A DNA stretch of 64,000 nt, taken from contig JAUCEF010000007.1 in NCBI GenBank assembly GCA_033558025.1, positions 3,100,001-3,164,000 of the forward strand, in the 5' to 3' direction. The translations under genes and the position numbers were made by a program. Below, piece after piece: positions 1 through 11,400 of this stretch; the stretch's first letter is position 1; every line of letters starts with the position of its first letter. Origin of the DNA: Phytophthora sp. 'mugwort'. Taxonomy: Eukaryota; Oomycota; Peronosporomycetes; Peronosporales; Peronosporaceae. The notes below the pieces were generated by a model, which saw only the letters and a list, made by a program, of their open reading frames with translations, ran no database searches and was not told the DNA's origin.

Positions 1-1
1 C

Positions 2-649
2 ATCAAGGTCATCGTGATCGACAAGGATTTTACGGAGCTGTTAACTCTTGAAGCTGCATTTCCTGAGGGGACGATGATATTGTGTCAATTCTACGTCGTC
101 GACTACCTCAGGCGTAAGGTTGCCAAACGAGAGTATGGATGCACGGGATTGAGAAGCTGCACCTCATCAACTTTATCACGATGATGATTCGAGTGCCGAA
201 CGAGAAAGAATTTGATAACTACTTAACGGCTCTAAAACAGCTGTGTGCTGGCAAGCTAGCATTTGTAGAGTATTTGACAGCGAATTGGATATCGTGTCAG
301 GAGCGTTGGCGCACTTTCTCCGTGGTCACATCCGCATCTGGACAACAACACAAATATTCGACTGGAGGCAAGCTGGGGTGCTGCAAAGGACATTTTATAT
401 AAATACATGCCTATGGACGAATGTATCGAAAACCTGTTATTTCTTCAGCAAGCAGCTGAAGATAAATATAACTTTAAGTCCAAACGGGTCGGGATCCGGG
501 TGAATCGTGAATATGATGACGATATGAAGCTGCTTGCTCGAATTCCAACCCGTCATGCATGCGACTTGGTGGAAGAGCAATATAAGCTAGCTGCAGCGGC
601 AGCTATTCAGTGGCAACAAGTACGTTGCCTAGCTACGAAACTCTTGTGA
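2..649 (+). pseudogene. Decayed MULE-type transposase (catalytic to C-terminal part)
   Basis: Reading from base 2, the sequence gives VIDKDFTEL followed by MILCQFYVVDYLR. This matches the segment around the second catalytic Asp of MULE/ZSWIM-type DDE transposases (DKDF..E, then LC.FHV..YLR). The frame shifts near base 139, where NWISCQERW continues the same domain. It shifts again near 407, where LARIPTRHACDLVEEQY resembles the end of the family. With at least two frameshifts and no start in view, this is a dead copy cut by the left window edge. Family assignment rests on recognised motif order, not on a database search. Confidence 0.6.
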
Positions 650-2550
650 ATCCTGAATCAGAGCAGAGTTATGCGGTGAGTGCTTTCAATCATTATAACT
701 GCATGATTTTAAACTAATGCGTTATTTGGTTTGTGGATGCATTTGGTTAACACTGAAACTAACTGCTGTAGTTGCGTCTTCAACCAGACACAAATTTTGC
801 GATGTCGACATATCAGTGTTCTTCACCGCAAACGGTCATGTTCTCCTCTGATTCCGTACAGTGCAATTCCTCCCCGGTGGGCTCTCCTTGATGATAGAAA
901 TACTGAGCCCGATGACACACTTTTAACCAGCTTCTCGATGGCAGACATTGGAGATTCACAACATCCACGCATGCTGTCCACAACGCGAAGTATAAAACAG
1001 CATTCAGGTTTGCCAAAGAATCGCAGAAGTCATCACTGACAAGGGGGCAGCAGATTTTAACCGCTGGCTGGGCTATTTGAAAGCGCTTGAACGCCATGCA
1101 AGAGATGATGAAAACACTGATCCAGAATCTGTCGTGGAATGCCCTGGATTACAAGCTCCCAAAGCGACCCCGATAAACACGACGACGTGCTGTCAGAAGG
1201 CGACGCAACCTTGCCGCCTATGAGCGATCATAACAGCACTGCAACGGTTGCCACGAACAATATTGAAGTAAGCGTAACACGCCGTAACAAACAAGCCACC
1301 GCTAAGTGAGAGCTCGCTTTGGATGGTGTATAGCTCGACGCGAAGTCAGTTATATTTCCTATGACAACGGAGAACGACAGACCACCCTCATTGAAAAGAC
1401 ACCGAGCTGCACCAGAACAGTCAACTATTACCAAGATCGCGCTGAACAAGGCCAGCCGCCCATCAGGACGTTCACGCATTCAACAAGCGACCAAGAAAGC
1501 AAAGAAACGAACTGATTAAAGGGAAAGTGAAGCCCTTGCGAAGCGCTTCACGTTGCATGGTGATATGAAACTGGAAACTTTCAGGGAATCTCTACTAAAG
1601 CCACAGCTATTGCTGGCAGATGTGGAACATATATTTGACGGACTGCGACTAATGCATCAAGATGCAGTTCAAAGCGTCCGAAGGCGCGCGTTATCGATGC
1701 CGGGTCGATAGGGACCATTGAGACCGCTGTTCGTGGCGTATTTCCAGGTGAGACGCTTCGATTTTGTGCGGTGGTATATTGTCGATATGGAGTTGGTTTG
1801 AAGTTGAGAATGGTTGGTTAATGCCAACTATATAACATTTCATTACAAACTCGACACCAACTACGTACCCACAAACCAACGACTTGTGTTCATATTGCAT
1901 CAGCGATTCTAATAGTTGTGCTTCTGCAGAGATGCTTGCGAAGCTGTGTCACAGCAGTTAAAATCTGAAGATTCGTGCAACATTAAACGAGGAATCGTTA
2001 TATGACGCAGTTATTGCTGTTGTGATTCTTAACGTGGGTAGTTTCAGATCAACGGACGTTCAAACTATGAGCGTTGGCACTCGATCTCAAAATTAAGTAG
2101 CGGGGTCAGATCTTCGCGGTCATGGATTAAAAGCGTTGAGCTAGATAATTCAGATGATAAGAAAGAGCCTGATCACATTATTGTGATATAGAGCTCATGG
2201 ATATGCGGAGCGCAATTAATTCGGGTGGCCAAGTGGTTGCATCAATCACATGGTGTGTTTTTCAGACTACCACGTGTGCTTCTAACTTTTCCTCATGGCG
2301 AAGTGAACTGGTGGTCGGAAGAGGCTTGTATGCGATGACATACCGTATTCCTTCTGTGCTTACTGACGGGCACTCATTACTGACAATCCAAACAGCCAAT
2401 AACAAGTAAAAAAAAATGCAGTACCGTTGTGCCTTATGTGCTATACAGCGAGGGACAGAAAGCGTACCGCATTCTTCAACTGGCTGCGATGCGCAGCACC
2501 AAGAGCGGCACCGGCTAACCGGGAGCGGCCGCAAGAGCTAGCTTCACGAA
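650..2550. other. Decayed repeat DNA without a clear gene
   Basis: No open frame here is longer than about 100 codons and none looks conserved. Around 1438-1512 the plus strand reads NKASRPSGRSRIQQATKK, a basic tail like those that end MULE transposases, so the remnant at 2-649 may extend to about 1515. Several short ORFs on both strands overlap one another and show no domain. I see no RNA gene or promoter. Confidence 0.4.
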
Positions 2551-2554
2551 CCGG

Positions 2555-2866
2555 CACAAGTTGGAGGTGGTGCTTCATTTCAATAGCTGCAAGAAAATAG
2601 CAGAGACTCTGCATTTCTTTTACTCTAACTTATCCGACGATGCAAAAGAGCAACGACGTAATCTCATCTAACAGTGGCGGATATGAAGTACGTGAAGGCA
2701 CCCGGAATCGCCACCTTTCCACCCCAAGAAGCTGAAGCATCGCTAGTATAGTGGATCAACCTGCTGCGGAAGGACGGTGTGCCCGTCAGCGCCACCATGT
2801 TGTGTCTTAAGGGTGCTGAGTTAGCAGAAGGCCTCCCTATTTTTTTGTGAAGGTAACTTTCTGTTC
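2555..2866 (+). pseudogene. N-terminal DNA-binding part of a Tigger/CENP-B-like transposase (remnant)
   Basis: The plus strand reads RHKLEVVLHFNSCKKIAETL and then FYSNLSDDAKEQRRNLI, a helix-turn-helix entry typical of pogo/Tigger (CENP-B-like) transposases. In another frame, at about 2720-2855, follow EAEASLV, WINLLRKDGVPVSATML and LKGAELAEG, which look like the second CENP-B-type HTH (an LP.EAE..LV.WI..LR.DG.PVS pattern). Stops and a frameshift lie between the halves. No DDE catalytic domain follows on this strand, so it is a fragment. The related C-terminal tail at 3525-3720 lies on the opposite strand and is therefore probably from another copy. Confidence 0.5.
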
Positions 2867-3524
2867 GGTGGTAGTACATGTACACCATTCCAATCGCGAC
2901 TATGGGTGTCGGTAAGCCCAGAAGGAATACGGTAGAGCGCACGGCTTGCTTTCCTTTCTGGATTGCTATCGATCGGCTAGTGGCGCCGTATTCGATGACA
3001 TAATGTGCCATATTATATTATAGAACGCGGTGATATAGGTTATTCGGTAGCGAATTTCCGGCTCAATGACGTAAACACTACCGCGATCGAAAATTTCTGC
3101 GATCTGCATGCTCACAACGATCTCGTGTGAGCATCTGATATCTCGAGTAAGGCGGTCCATTCCGCTGTGCAGATGACACCAATGCATGTACATGTACAGA
3201 CAATCCTCTCGCTCGTGATTCCTGAATTGTGATACACTAGTAGAGATACTCCGACGACCGACGATTTACAAGAGCGTCAAATGTATAATACCTCAATCCG
3301 GGTTACCGGCTTGTAAAAAAACAAGTTGTATGACTAAACAGAAGTGCATACCTATGGCTATGGTCCGTTCCAAGCATTAGCTTTTCCTGCTTGTCTTAAC
3401 TTCCCTCTAGATGCTCGTTGTATTAATTAAATACTGCAACGCCACCCTTCGCATCTGCGTTAGCAAAAGCTACACCATCCACTAAACTCCTTCCTTCATT
3501 TTTTTGTTCGTGGACAGTTTCCCA
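2867..3524. other. Intergenic, nothing recognised
   Basis: Only short overlapping ORFs on the minus strand, with no domain signature. The sequence is AT-rich near 3300-3520. I see no RNA gene or repeat. Confidence 0.4.
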
Positions 3525-3720
3525 TCAAGCAGTCACATCTTCCTCATCTCCATCGTTCGCGTCATCAGCCTGTAGCTCGAGCTGGACATCCACCTCGCAC
3601 TCAACGCGGCAGAAGTCCTCGTCCGTGAACTCGTCCACTAGGAAATTATCTTCCGGTAGGTTCAACAGCTCGTCGACCGACATCGGCGAGGAGATAAGCA
3701 GGCGTGACAGCATCGCCGTT
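3525..3720 (-). pseudogene. Acidic C-terminal tail of a Tigger-like transposase (remnant)
   Basis: The minus strand reads MSVDELLNLPEDN followed by an acidic tail (VDEFTDEDFCRVECEVD) and a stop at 3525. The second remnant at 22440-22790 reads PMPVTELLNPSD, a stop, then TDEPTDEDFCGVEEDD, which is clearly the same tail. Pogo/Tigger-type DDE proteins commonly end in an acidic stretch after a short (V/I)xELLN-like element. The catalytic core is not recognisable upstream, at higher coordinates. Assignment is by resemblance between the two window copies plus recalled family features. Confidence 0.4.
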
Positions 3721-4160
3721 AGCCATCTGTGACAACGTCTTTCACGTCTGATTCCGCGTACTTGCACATGTAGTCGAGATTGACCTATCTTCGAGCAGCA
3801 GTTATTATAATAGGCACATCGTTCCAGCTCTCGATGCCCCAAAGCACCACTTGACGCGCGTCCACAGTGTAAGAGTTAGCGACGACTCATGCCTATTGAC
3901 GGGTCAGCTTTCAGCTTGTCGAGAGCGTGTTTGCACCTGACGCCGCCGATAGGGGCGGTTCCCGTATTTACCTTTATTTGGGCAGACTCTATATTACAAT
4001 AAACGGCGGCTCCCGAAGCTGCATGTATCACACACAAGAGGAGTATTTGTTTTTTAGCGGCGAGCTTGTGAAGTCATCTGCCCTTCCTTGCGCGGTATAC
4101 AACACATCCGCTGATCCTATCCAAGCAGATTGTCGAAGTCTTAACGTGGGCAACGCCTGA

Positions 4161-5357
4161 ATGTCTCTTTTTGGTTCACCCAGCGGGACCCACGCAGCGC
4201 AGCGAGTAACTCCAATCGTTGGCCATGGCAGTGTGACGGATCTGTCCTCACTCCCGAATTCATCACACGCCAGGATCATGAAGCCCCAGGACAGCTACAG
4301 CATCCCCAAGACGCAGACCGCCGTCATCTACGAGGCCGACAACGCTCCGCTCCAGGTACGCGAGAACTGGCCTGTTGTCCAGTCCGAGGACCTCAAACCC
4401 GGTGAAGTGCTCGTTCGCATCGCGTACACGGGCGTGTGCCATTCGGACCTGTCGGTCTGGGAAGGAGAGGGCCCTCCACTCCCCAAGCAGTTCCCGATGG
4501 TTGGCGGACACGAGGGCGCCGGCTACATCGCAGCCATTGGGGAGCACACCCGCACTAACCTCAAAATCGGCGACGCGGTCGGTGTCAAGTGGCTTGCGCA
4601 CACTTGTCTGGGTTGTGAGGACTGCCGCAAGGGCTATGAGACGACCTGCGCATCGGCTGGCGTGCACGGCTTGACTTGCCACGGTTCGTTCCAGCAATGG
4701 TGCGTGTCGTTCGCCGACCACGTGACTCCGGTTCCGTCGGGTCTGGACTTGTCTGCCGCTGCTCCAATCCTGTGTGCCGGTATGACAGTGTACAAGGCGC
4801 TGAAGCAGATCGGAGGCTCGCCGGGCGAGTACGTCGTGATCCCGGGTGCCGGGGGCGGTCTGGGCCACCTTGCGTGTCAGTATGCCCGTGCCATGGGCTA
4901 CAAGGTTGTGGCCATCGACACGGGCGATGACAAGCGCAAACTGATCGAATCGTACGGCATCAAGGACTTCATCGACTTCAAGGAGGGCAATGTTATCGAG
5001 CAGGTCCGTGCTGCAACCGGTGGCCGTGGCGGCCACGCCACGATCGTTGTAGCAGACTCGACTGCAGCCTACAAGGACGCTTTGATGTTCTTGCGCCCTC
5101 ATGGCACGCTTGTTGCCGTCGGTGTCCCCACGGGTGCCGCAATTATTGCTCCCGTTGGTCTGATTATCCCGTTCGAGTTCCGCATTATCGGGTCATACGT
5201 CGCTAGCCGCCAGGACGCCATCGAGGCCCTGGATATGGTGGTCGAGGGTCACGTCAAAACCACGTACTCCGTGGAGCCGCTCAAGAACTTGCCCGACGTG
5301 TTCAAGCGTATGAGCGCTGGCCAGCTCCGCTGTCGCGTTGTGTTGGACTGCGAGTAA
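4161..5357 (+). CDS. ADH: Zinc-dependent alcohol dehydrogenase, intact copy 1 of a tandem array
   Basis: A medium-chain, yeast ADH1-like enzyme that interconverts alcohols and aldehydes with NAD(H), probably in fermentative ethanol metabolism. Catalytic zinc ligands are visible as GVCHSD (Cys), GGHEG (His-Glu) and PILCAG (Cys). The structural zinc motif HTCLGCEDCRKGYETTC has all four Cys. The Rossmann segment GAGGGLGHLACQYARAMGY ends in ..AID, which favours NAD. There is no intron. From the first ATG (4161) it is 398 aa; an internal ATG at 4278 would give 359 aa, close to the usual 350. The extra 39 residues are less basic than the presequences of copies 2 and 3, so the true start is uncertain. 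Two broken paralogues follow on the same strand. The His after C-H-S-D of yeast ADH1 (DLHAW) is Ser here (DLSVW). Confidence 0.95.
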   Translation: MSLFGSPSGTHAAQRVTPIVGHGSVTDLSSLPNSSHARIMKPQDSYSIPKTQTAVIYEADNAPLQVRENWPVVQSEDLKPGEVLVRIAYTGVCHSDLSVWEGEGPPLPKQFPMVGGHEGAGYIAAIGEHTRTNLKIGDAVGVKWLAHTCLGCEDCRKGYETTCASAGVHGLTCHGSFQQWCVSFADHVTPVPSGLDLSAAAPILCAGMTVYKALKQIGGSPGEYVVIPGAGGGLGHLACQYARAMGYKVVAIDTGDDKRKLIESYGIKDFIDFKEGNVIEQVRAATGGRGGHATIVVADSTAAYKDALMFLRPHGTLVAVGVPTGAAIIAPVGLIIPFEFRIIGSYVASRQDAIEALDMVVEGHVKTTYSVEPLKNLPDVFKRMSAGQLRCRVVLDCE

Positions 5358-5825
5358 GTGTCGAGTTGTATAGAGGAGAGAAGAGTTGTGCAAGAAGAAA
5401 ATTAAACGCGCCGTGCTGTACTGTGCGTAAATCCTGTAGTACACTATTTGGCTGCCAATTTCGTCAACAAATGCCTTTGAGCATCATGTTCTCGTGGATA
5501 AACCAGGCGTAGTGCAAGAGCCACGGAAATACATTGGCGGTATGATTTGTACAAGTATTCACCAAGTTGAAGCTGGCCAAATCCATGCGCGACGTGGTCA
5601 CGGCTGACAAGCAAACGTCTTCATGCTACTTGGACGGCTTTGGCCCTCGTGCAGAAATCGAAACGAAGTGAACCTCGTCTGGCCCTGGTAGGTAACGGGA
5701 GGGGTGTCCCCCTGGCGTCGATACTGGCTGCACGGTTCGCCCCCTTGCCAATCCCTGCGATCTCACTCATTGTGCAAACTTCGAGCTCAGTACACAGCAC
5801 ATCTGGTTGAGGTGCACTGATCGCA
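5358..5825. other. ADH intergenic spacer
   Basis: Spacer between ADH copies 1 and 2. The 3' side of copy 1 is AT-rich (AGAAGAAAATTAAACG near 5391-5406) and may hold its polyadenylation region. I see no gene; the minus-strand ORFs here lack any domain. Confidence 0.4.
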
Positions 5826-7025
5826 ATGCTTCGTATCGTCTCCCGTCTCATTCTGCCGTCCAGACACGTGACGCAGCTCGCAACCAAGTCCTTGGTCGGA
5901 TCGGTGTCAGGTCACGTCCTGCAGTGCCGTGGCGGCTCTTGCGCTGCTAGTCAAAGGAGACACTTCTCGGTGCAGGCGCAGACCCAGTACGACACCCCCA
6001 AGACGCAGACAGCAATCATGCACGAGTCGGAGGGAGCCCCACTTCAAGTCCGCACGGACTGGCCGGTGGTACAGCCTGAGGACCTCAAACCAGGAGAAAT
6101 CCTGGTTCGCGTGGCCTTCAGCGGCGTGTGCCATCAGACGTGATCATCTGGGAGAGTGGAGGCGCCCCCGTCGGCAAGAAGATGCCGCTGGTCGGTGGCC
6201 ATGAAGGAACGGGCTACGTGACGGCTATTGCTGTGAACACTACAACGAAGCTCAAGGTCGGAGACCCCGCGGGCGTCAAGTGGCTGGCACACTCGTGTCT
6301 TGGTTGCGAGGACTGCCGCAAGGGCCACGAGACGACGTGCGGATACACAATTGATGGCTCGTTCCAGCAGTGGTGTGTGTCGTACGCGGCCCATGTCACT
6401 CCGATCCCCAAGGGTTACGACATGGCTGCCGCTGCACCTCTGCTGTGTGCCGGTGTGACGGTATATTCGGCGCTAAAGGAGGTCAGAGGTGCTCCGGGGG
6501 AGTACGTTGTCATCCCTGGCGCTGGTGGAGGTTTAGGCCACCTCGCTTGTCAGTACGCCAAGGCGATGGGCTACAAGGTCGTTGCAATCGACTGGGGTAA
6601 CGACAAGCGCAAGCTGCTGGAAAGCTACGGCTTCAAGCACTTCATCGATTTCAAGACGGCGACATAGTCGAACAGGTGAAGGCGATCACACGACGTGGAG
6701 CTCATTGCGCCTGTGTTGTGGCCGACACCGAGTCTTCATACAAGGACGCGTTGCAGTACCTTCGTCCACACGGCACCGTGCTCATGGTGGGCGTCCCAAA
6801 GGGCGGCGTGCTGCCGTTGCAAATTGAGCCGACCGTGGCGTTCGCACACCGCATTATCGCCACCAATGTGGGCAACCGTCAGGACTCCATCGATGCGTGA
6901 ACCTCGCGGCCGACGGAGCCGTGGAGACATTCTACAACATTGAACTGCTCACGAACCTGCCCGACGTGTTCAAGCGGATGAAAGCCGGCACGCTATTCGG
7001 CCGCACCGTGCTGGACTGCAAGTGA
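5826..7025 (+). pseudogene. Alcohol dehydrogenase pseudogene, copy 2 (three single-base deletions)
   Basis: Same fold and length as copy 1, starting MLRIVSRLILPSRHVTQLAT. That Arg-rich, acid-free leader and the following RRHFSVQAQ look like a mitochondrial presequence with a cleavage site. The frame breaks three times. One base is lost in the His codon of GVCHSD near 6134. One is lost after FIDFK near 6655, where copy 1 has an extra G. One is lost near 6898, after RQDSIDA. Each break restores the ADH frame once compensated, and the final stop is at 7023-7025. It keeps zinc motifs HSCLGCEDCRKGHETTC and LLCAG. Three similar 1-nt losses could in principle be sequencing errors, but none lies in a long homopolymer. 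Confidence 0.85.
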
Positions 7026-7267
7026 AACCGGGTATTTGGTGCCGTCCGAAGCCCCCTGTGTTCTGATTGCGTGGCGAGAGTTACAATAACATCTGTATAT
7101 GGTACATGGATGCAGTGCCGTATTCTTTGCTTAATCTTGCAGTTTGTGCTGGGGCGGACGTCAACAATTGCTGTCGTCTCGGTCAGACAAGCTTCACCAC
7201 GGGCAGGTGGTGACTTCATTATTGTTGGATTCTCGATTCAATAACTGCATGGCAGCGTCAAGACGAA

Positions 7268-8478
7268 ATGCTGCGCGTCGTCTCCCGCTTCACCATCCAA
7301 GCGTGCAGCGCACCACATTTGCTAGCAAGTCGTTTTGCGCGAGTGTCGTCTGGCCATGGCGTGAATTGCTCGAAGCAGGCTGGCCGATCACTTTCGGTGA
7401 CCTCCCAATCGAGTTACGACATTCCTAAGACGCAGATCGCCGTCACGTACGAGGCCATCAATGCGCCGCTCCAGGTACGCGAGAACTGGCCTGTTGTCCA
7501 GTCCGAGGACCTCAAACCCGGTGAAGTGCTCGTTCCCATCGCGTACACGGGCGTGTGCCACTCGGACCTGTCGGTCCGGAAAGGTGGGGGGCCTCCGCTC
7601 CCCGAGCACTTCCCGGTGGTCGGCGGACACGAAGGTGCCGGGTATGTGGCTGCCATTGGTGCCAATACCAAGACGAAACTCAAAGTGGGCGATGCCGTCG
7701 GTGTCAAATGGCTTGCGCACACTTGTCTGGGATGCGAAGACTGCCGCAAAGGCTATGAGACGACCTGCGTGTCGGCTGGCGTGCACGGCTTGATTGCCAT
7801 GGTTCGTCCCAGCAATGGTGCGTGTCATATGCCGACCACGTGACTCCGATTCCGTCGGGTCTGGACTTGTCTGCCGCTGCTCCAATCCTGTGTGCCGGTA
7901 TGAAAGTGTACAAGGCGCTGAAGCAGATCGGAGGCTCGCCGGGCGAGTACGTCGTGATCCCGGGTGCCGGGGGCGGTCTGGGTCATCTTGCGTGTCAGTA
8001 TGCCCGTGCCATGGGCTACAAGGTTGTGGCCATCGATACTGGCGACGACTAGCGCAAGCTGATCGAATCGTACGGCATCAAGACTTTCATCGACTTCAAG
8101 GAGGGCAATGTTATCGAGCAGGTCCGTGCTGCCACTGGTGGCCGTGGAACTCATGCCACCGTTGTCGTGACCTGTTCGAAAGACGCGTACAAGGACCCGC
8201 TCCTGTTCCTCCGTCCTCGTGGTACGCTTGTTGCGATGGGAGTCCCCAAGGACACTGTTATCGTGGCTCCTGTTGAGCCTTTAATCCCGCTAGAGAGTTC
8301 CGTATTGTCGGCTCCTATGTGGGCAGCCTCCAGGACGCCATCGAGGTCATCGACCTCGCCTGCCGATGGTCAAGTCACGAGTTCAAACACTGTCGAGCCC
8401 CTGAAGAATCTGCCCAATATCTTCGAGCGTATGCACACTGGCAAGCTACGAGGTCGTGTCGTGCTGAATTGCGAGTAA
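7268..8478 (+). pseudogene. Alcohol dehydrogenase pseudogene, copy 3
   Basis: Begins MLRVVSRFTIQACSAPHL, again a presequence-like leader, then the ADH body. A one-base loss near 7793 (copy 1 GGCTTGACTTGCC, here GGCTTGATTGCC) shifts the frame just before the CHGS segment. At 8050-8052 the Lys codon after DTGDD is TAG. Near 8290 a short insertion throws the segment matching FEFRIIGSYV of copy 1 out of frame until about 8370; the tail EPLKNLPNIFERM is back in frame and ends in NCE. Long stretches are almost identical to copy 1 at the DNA level (for example 7475-7590 and 7840-8150), while other stretches differ clearly, which suggests gene conversion. Some residues are altered even where the frame is open (VPIAYTG for VRIAYTG). 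Confidence 0.85.
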
Positions 8479-8486
8479 GTGGATCG

Positions 8487-11400
8487 CTATAGGTTTCTTC
8501 GCAATCCTCTTGCACGCTCCAGTATAGCTGGCGCAATACCAGCTCGCCTTGCCGTCTCGATAGCGAAGCTGTCACTCGCTATACCATCTTTTAACAAGTA
8601 CTGGAATGTCACCATACCGTCAAAATCCATGTTCGTGCCTCCTTCTCTCTGTATTCCGTCCTCTTTGTAAAAGTGATACTCCAATTGCTTCGCTTGACAT
8701 TTGTCACCAAGACAAACTTGCAGTTTCTTTATCGCAGTCGTGAGGTGCGTCGCAAACACAACATGGCAGCCGACAGTCTTAGTCAGGTATATTATCTGGG
8801 CTACAGCCACAGCTTCTGCGTTGTGAACGGCCATACCAAAGCCGATCTCGTCGAGAAGAACCAGCGACCTCTTTGTGGCGTTGCGCGATATCGAACCCAG
8901 AGTTGTCAGTTCTTGTCTACACGACGAAGAACCGCGAATGACCGTATTGCTGCGATGCATGAGCGTGTAAATGCCATCAAATACGGATAACCGCACACTC
9001 GATGCCGGGACAAAGGAGCCGATTTGTGCGAGGATCACCACGAGGGCACACATCCGAAGTAAACTCGTCTTGCCTCCCATATTTGGGCCGGATACTACTA
9101 CTAAAGAACCGGGCGACTTCGCACTACTTAACATCACCACTGAATTGCTGATGTACGATGATCCTTCTAGCAGCGTCTCAATGATCGGATGGCGTCCATC
9201 AATGATTTCCAATGTGGTGCTGTCATCGTCAACAAACTCGGGCCGAGAGTAGTTCGGGTAGTTCTGAGCTACGGTAGCCAATGAACACAGTGCATCAAGG
9301 TTCGCCAGTATGTCGACACACACCATTCCCGTCACGTACACTTGACCATCCACAGCACTGACAAATTGTCTCCAGATTGATCGGACCAGTTGCTCTTTTT
9401 GCTCTTCCACATAATCTTCCTGAAGGTGCAGCTGAAGAATTTCTTTCGGGTGAAACCGAACGACTCTCTTATTGGAATTAACAACCAGCCATCCTTGAGG
9501 CACCCCATTCAGGTCTGCACGCTTTACTTCGATCAGGTGGTGAATGTCACCTAGCGACCCGCCTCTAAACGTAGTGTACTCTAACGCAGGGCTCTTCAGA
9601 ATATCTCTACAGGTCACCAACACCATATCATATTCTCGAGCGAGAATCTCGAGCTCTCGAACACACTCTTGATATTTCCAAGTTTGCGATGGCTCTCTGC
9701 GAAGAAGCTTCTGAATAGTCTTCTCGACGTTGTTACGCTTCGCAAATGTGATATCCACTTCTTCAAGAAGGTCTGTGAGCCGAGTGTGGAGCGTCGGGTA
9801 GCCTAGTAGAAGCCGCTCCAAAATCGTGCAGTGGCCTTCATTGGTAATAGTACAAACGTCTCTCGAGCATGAAGCGAGCATTGCTTTGAGTCCATTGACT
9901 TGATCTTCAAGAGCCTGCAACATCTGTAGCGCATCGACGACTTGACTGGGGGTTGCCTTTCCAAGATGAATCTGCTGCAGGTATTTCAAAAGGTGCTTGC
10001 TTCGCGGTAAAATAGTCGTCGTCAGCTCTTCAAACGCAAGTCCGTGCGGTACTGACTCGGATGATGACGATCCGAGTGGGAATGCTAAGCTCTCGATCGT
10101 CTTTTGGCGTGTCATGATTGCCTGAACATCGACTAATGGAGTTTGAATCCAATCGCGGAGCTTCCTAGCGCCAGCATTGGTTTTTGTGTGGTTTAAAATT
10201 GACAAGAGGGAGCCCACGCTGCGCCGGGTGGTCTATTAGTAAACAATACACGATAGCAATACCGTATTAGCAACATCTTCTGACTGCTTGACTCCGTACA
10301 AATCTATTTGCTACCTTACCGAATTGACAAAGAGATCGAGATCGCGATGGGTTTCAGCAGGGAGGTGAAATCGTCCCGAAAATGTCGATGGTGAGCTGGA
10401 CAAACTGGTATAGTTTGGCGCAATGAGCGTTTTCGCTACGCTGAGTGAAGTGAGATATTGCCACATGCCTCCAAAGCAGGAAATGCACAATTTTGGCAGA
10501 TTTGGGATGGCAGCTACACTAATGTACTCGGTTTCAGCTTCATAAAATACACGCGTGAACGTCTCTTTAGCCATTGCAAAGTCATAGTACTCGTCCGGTA
10601 TCCTTTCCACGCGGATACAGGACTTTATGTCATCCGTGGACGAGGTTGCGTTCGAAATCGCAACAAAGCTCTCTAGTAATTGCTCCGTGTACACACTGAG
10701 TCGACCAGTTGGTAAAACAAACTCAACTGGATCAAATATTTCTAGCGTACGTCGCAGATGTTGCCGCCTTCCATCTGAATATCAAGTAAGGAATCAAAAC
10801 ACTCAGTTCTGTCAATTGCTATCCACAAAATGATTCTTTTATCCTCGCACCATCTTCGAACTCGTCAAACTTGGTCTCTCCTGTGTGCACGTCGTGCATG
10901 AAAATACCAATACGTACATCCTCCGCGAATGCCTATTGTCAAATAAAGTACCTCCATTTTATATTCAGTCCGCTATTAGCCTAACGTCAATTAGTTCATC
11001 AAAGCGTGGACGTACCTGGCTGCTCTGCATTTCTTCGTTCATCTCATGCACTGACTGAGAGAATAATGGCTTTGAATGTATTGTGGCTTCCACAATACAG
11101 GCGATAAACCTTGCGCGCGTGTCCTCCTCGTCGTCGGAGTTATCCCCGCTGCCTTCCAGCTCCGGAATCGTTGCTCGCGTGTAAACTTCCGCCACACATC
11201 TACGCTCCATCACCCTTTATCAGTTCCTACTCAAGTAATAAACTAATAGAACGAATAAAAAAATAAAATGTATACTGCACTGCTATCACCGTTCGAGAGG
11301 TTTCCGTGCACCCGGTGCTTTCGTCGCTGCACGCGTGGCAGGTGAGTCCATCTGCTTCACGACACCAACTTTGAACCCGGCACGAACCAATCGTCGAGAA

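Noticed and set aside
4263..5102. 279-codon open frame antisense to ADH copy 1
   Set aside because: It exactly mirrors GC-rich codons of a clearly conserved gene, has no domain, and similar shadows appear opposite copy 3.
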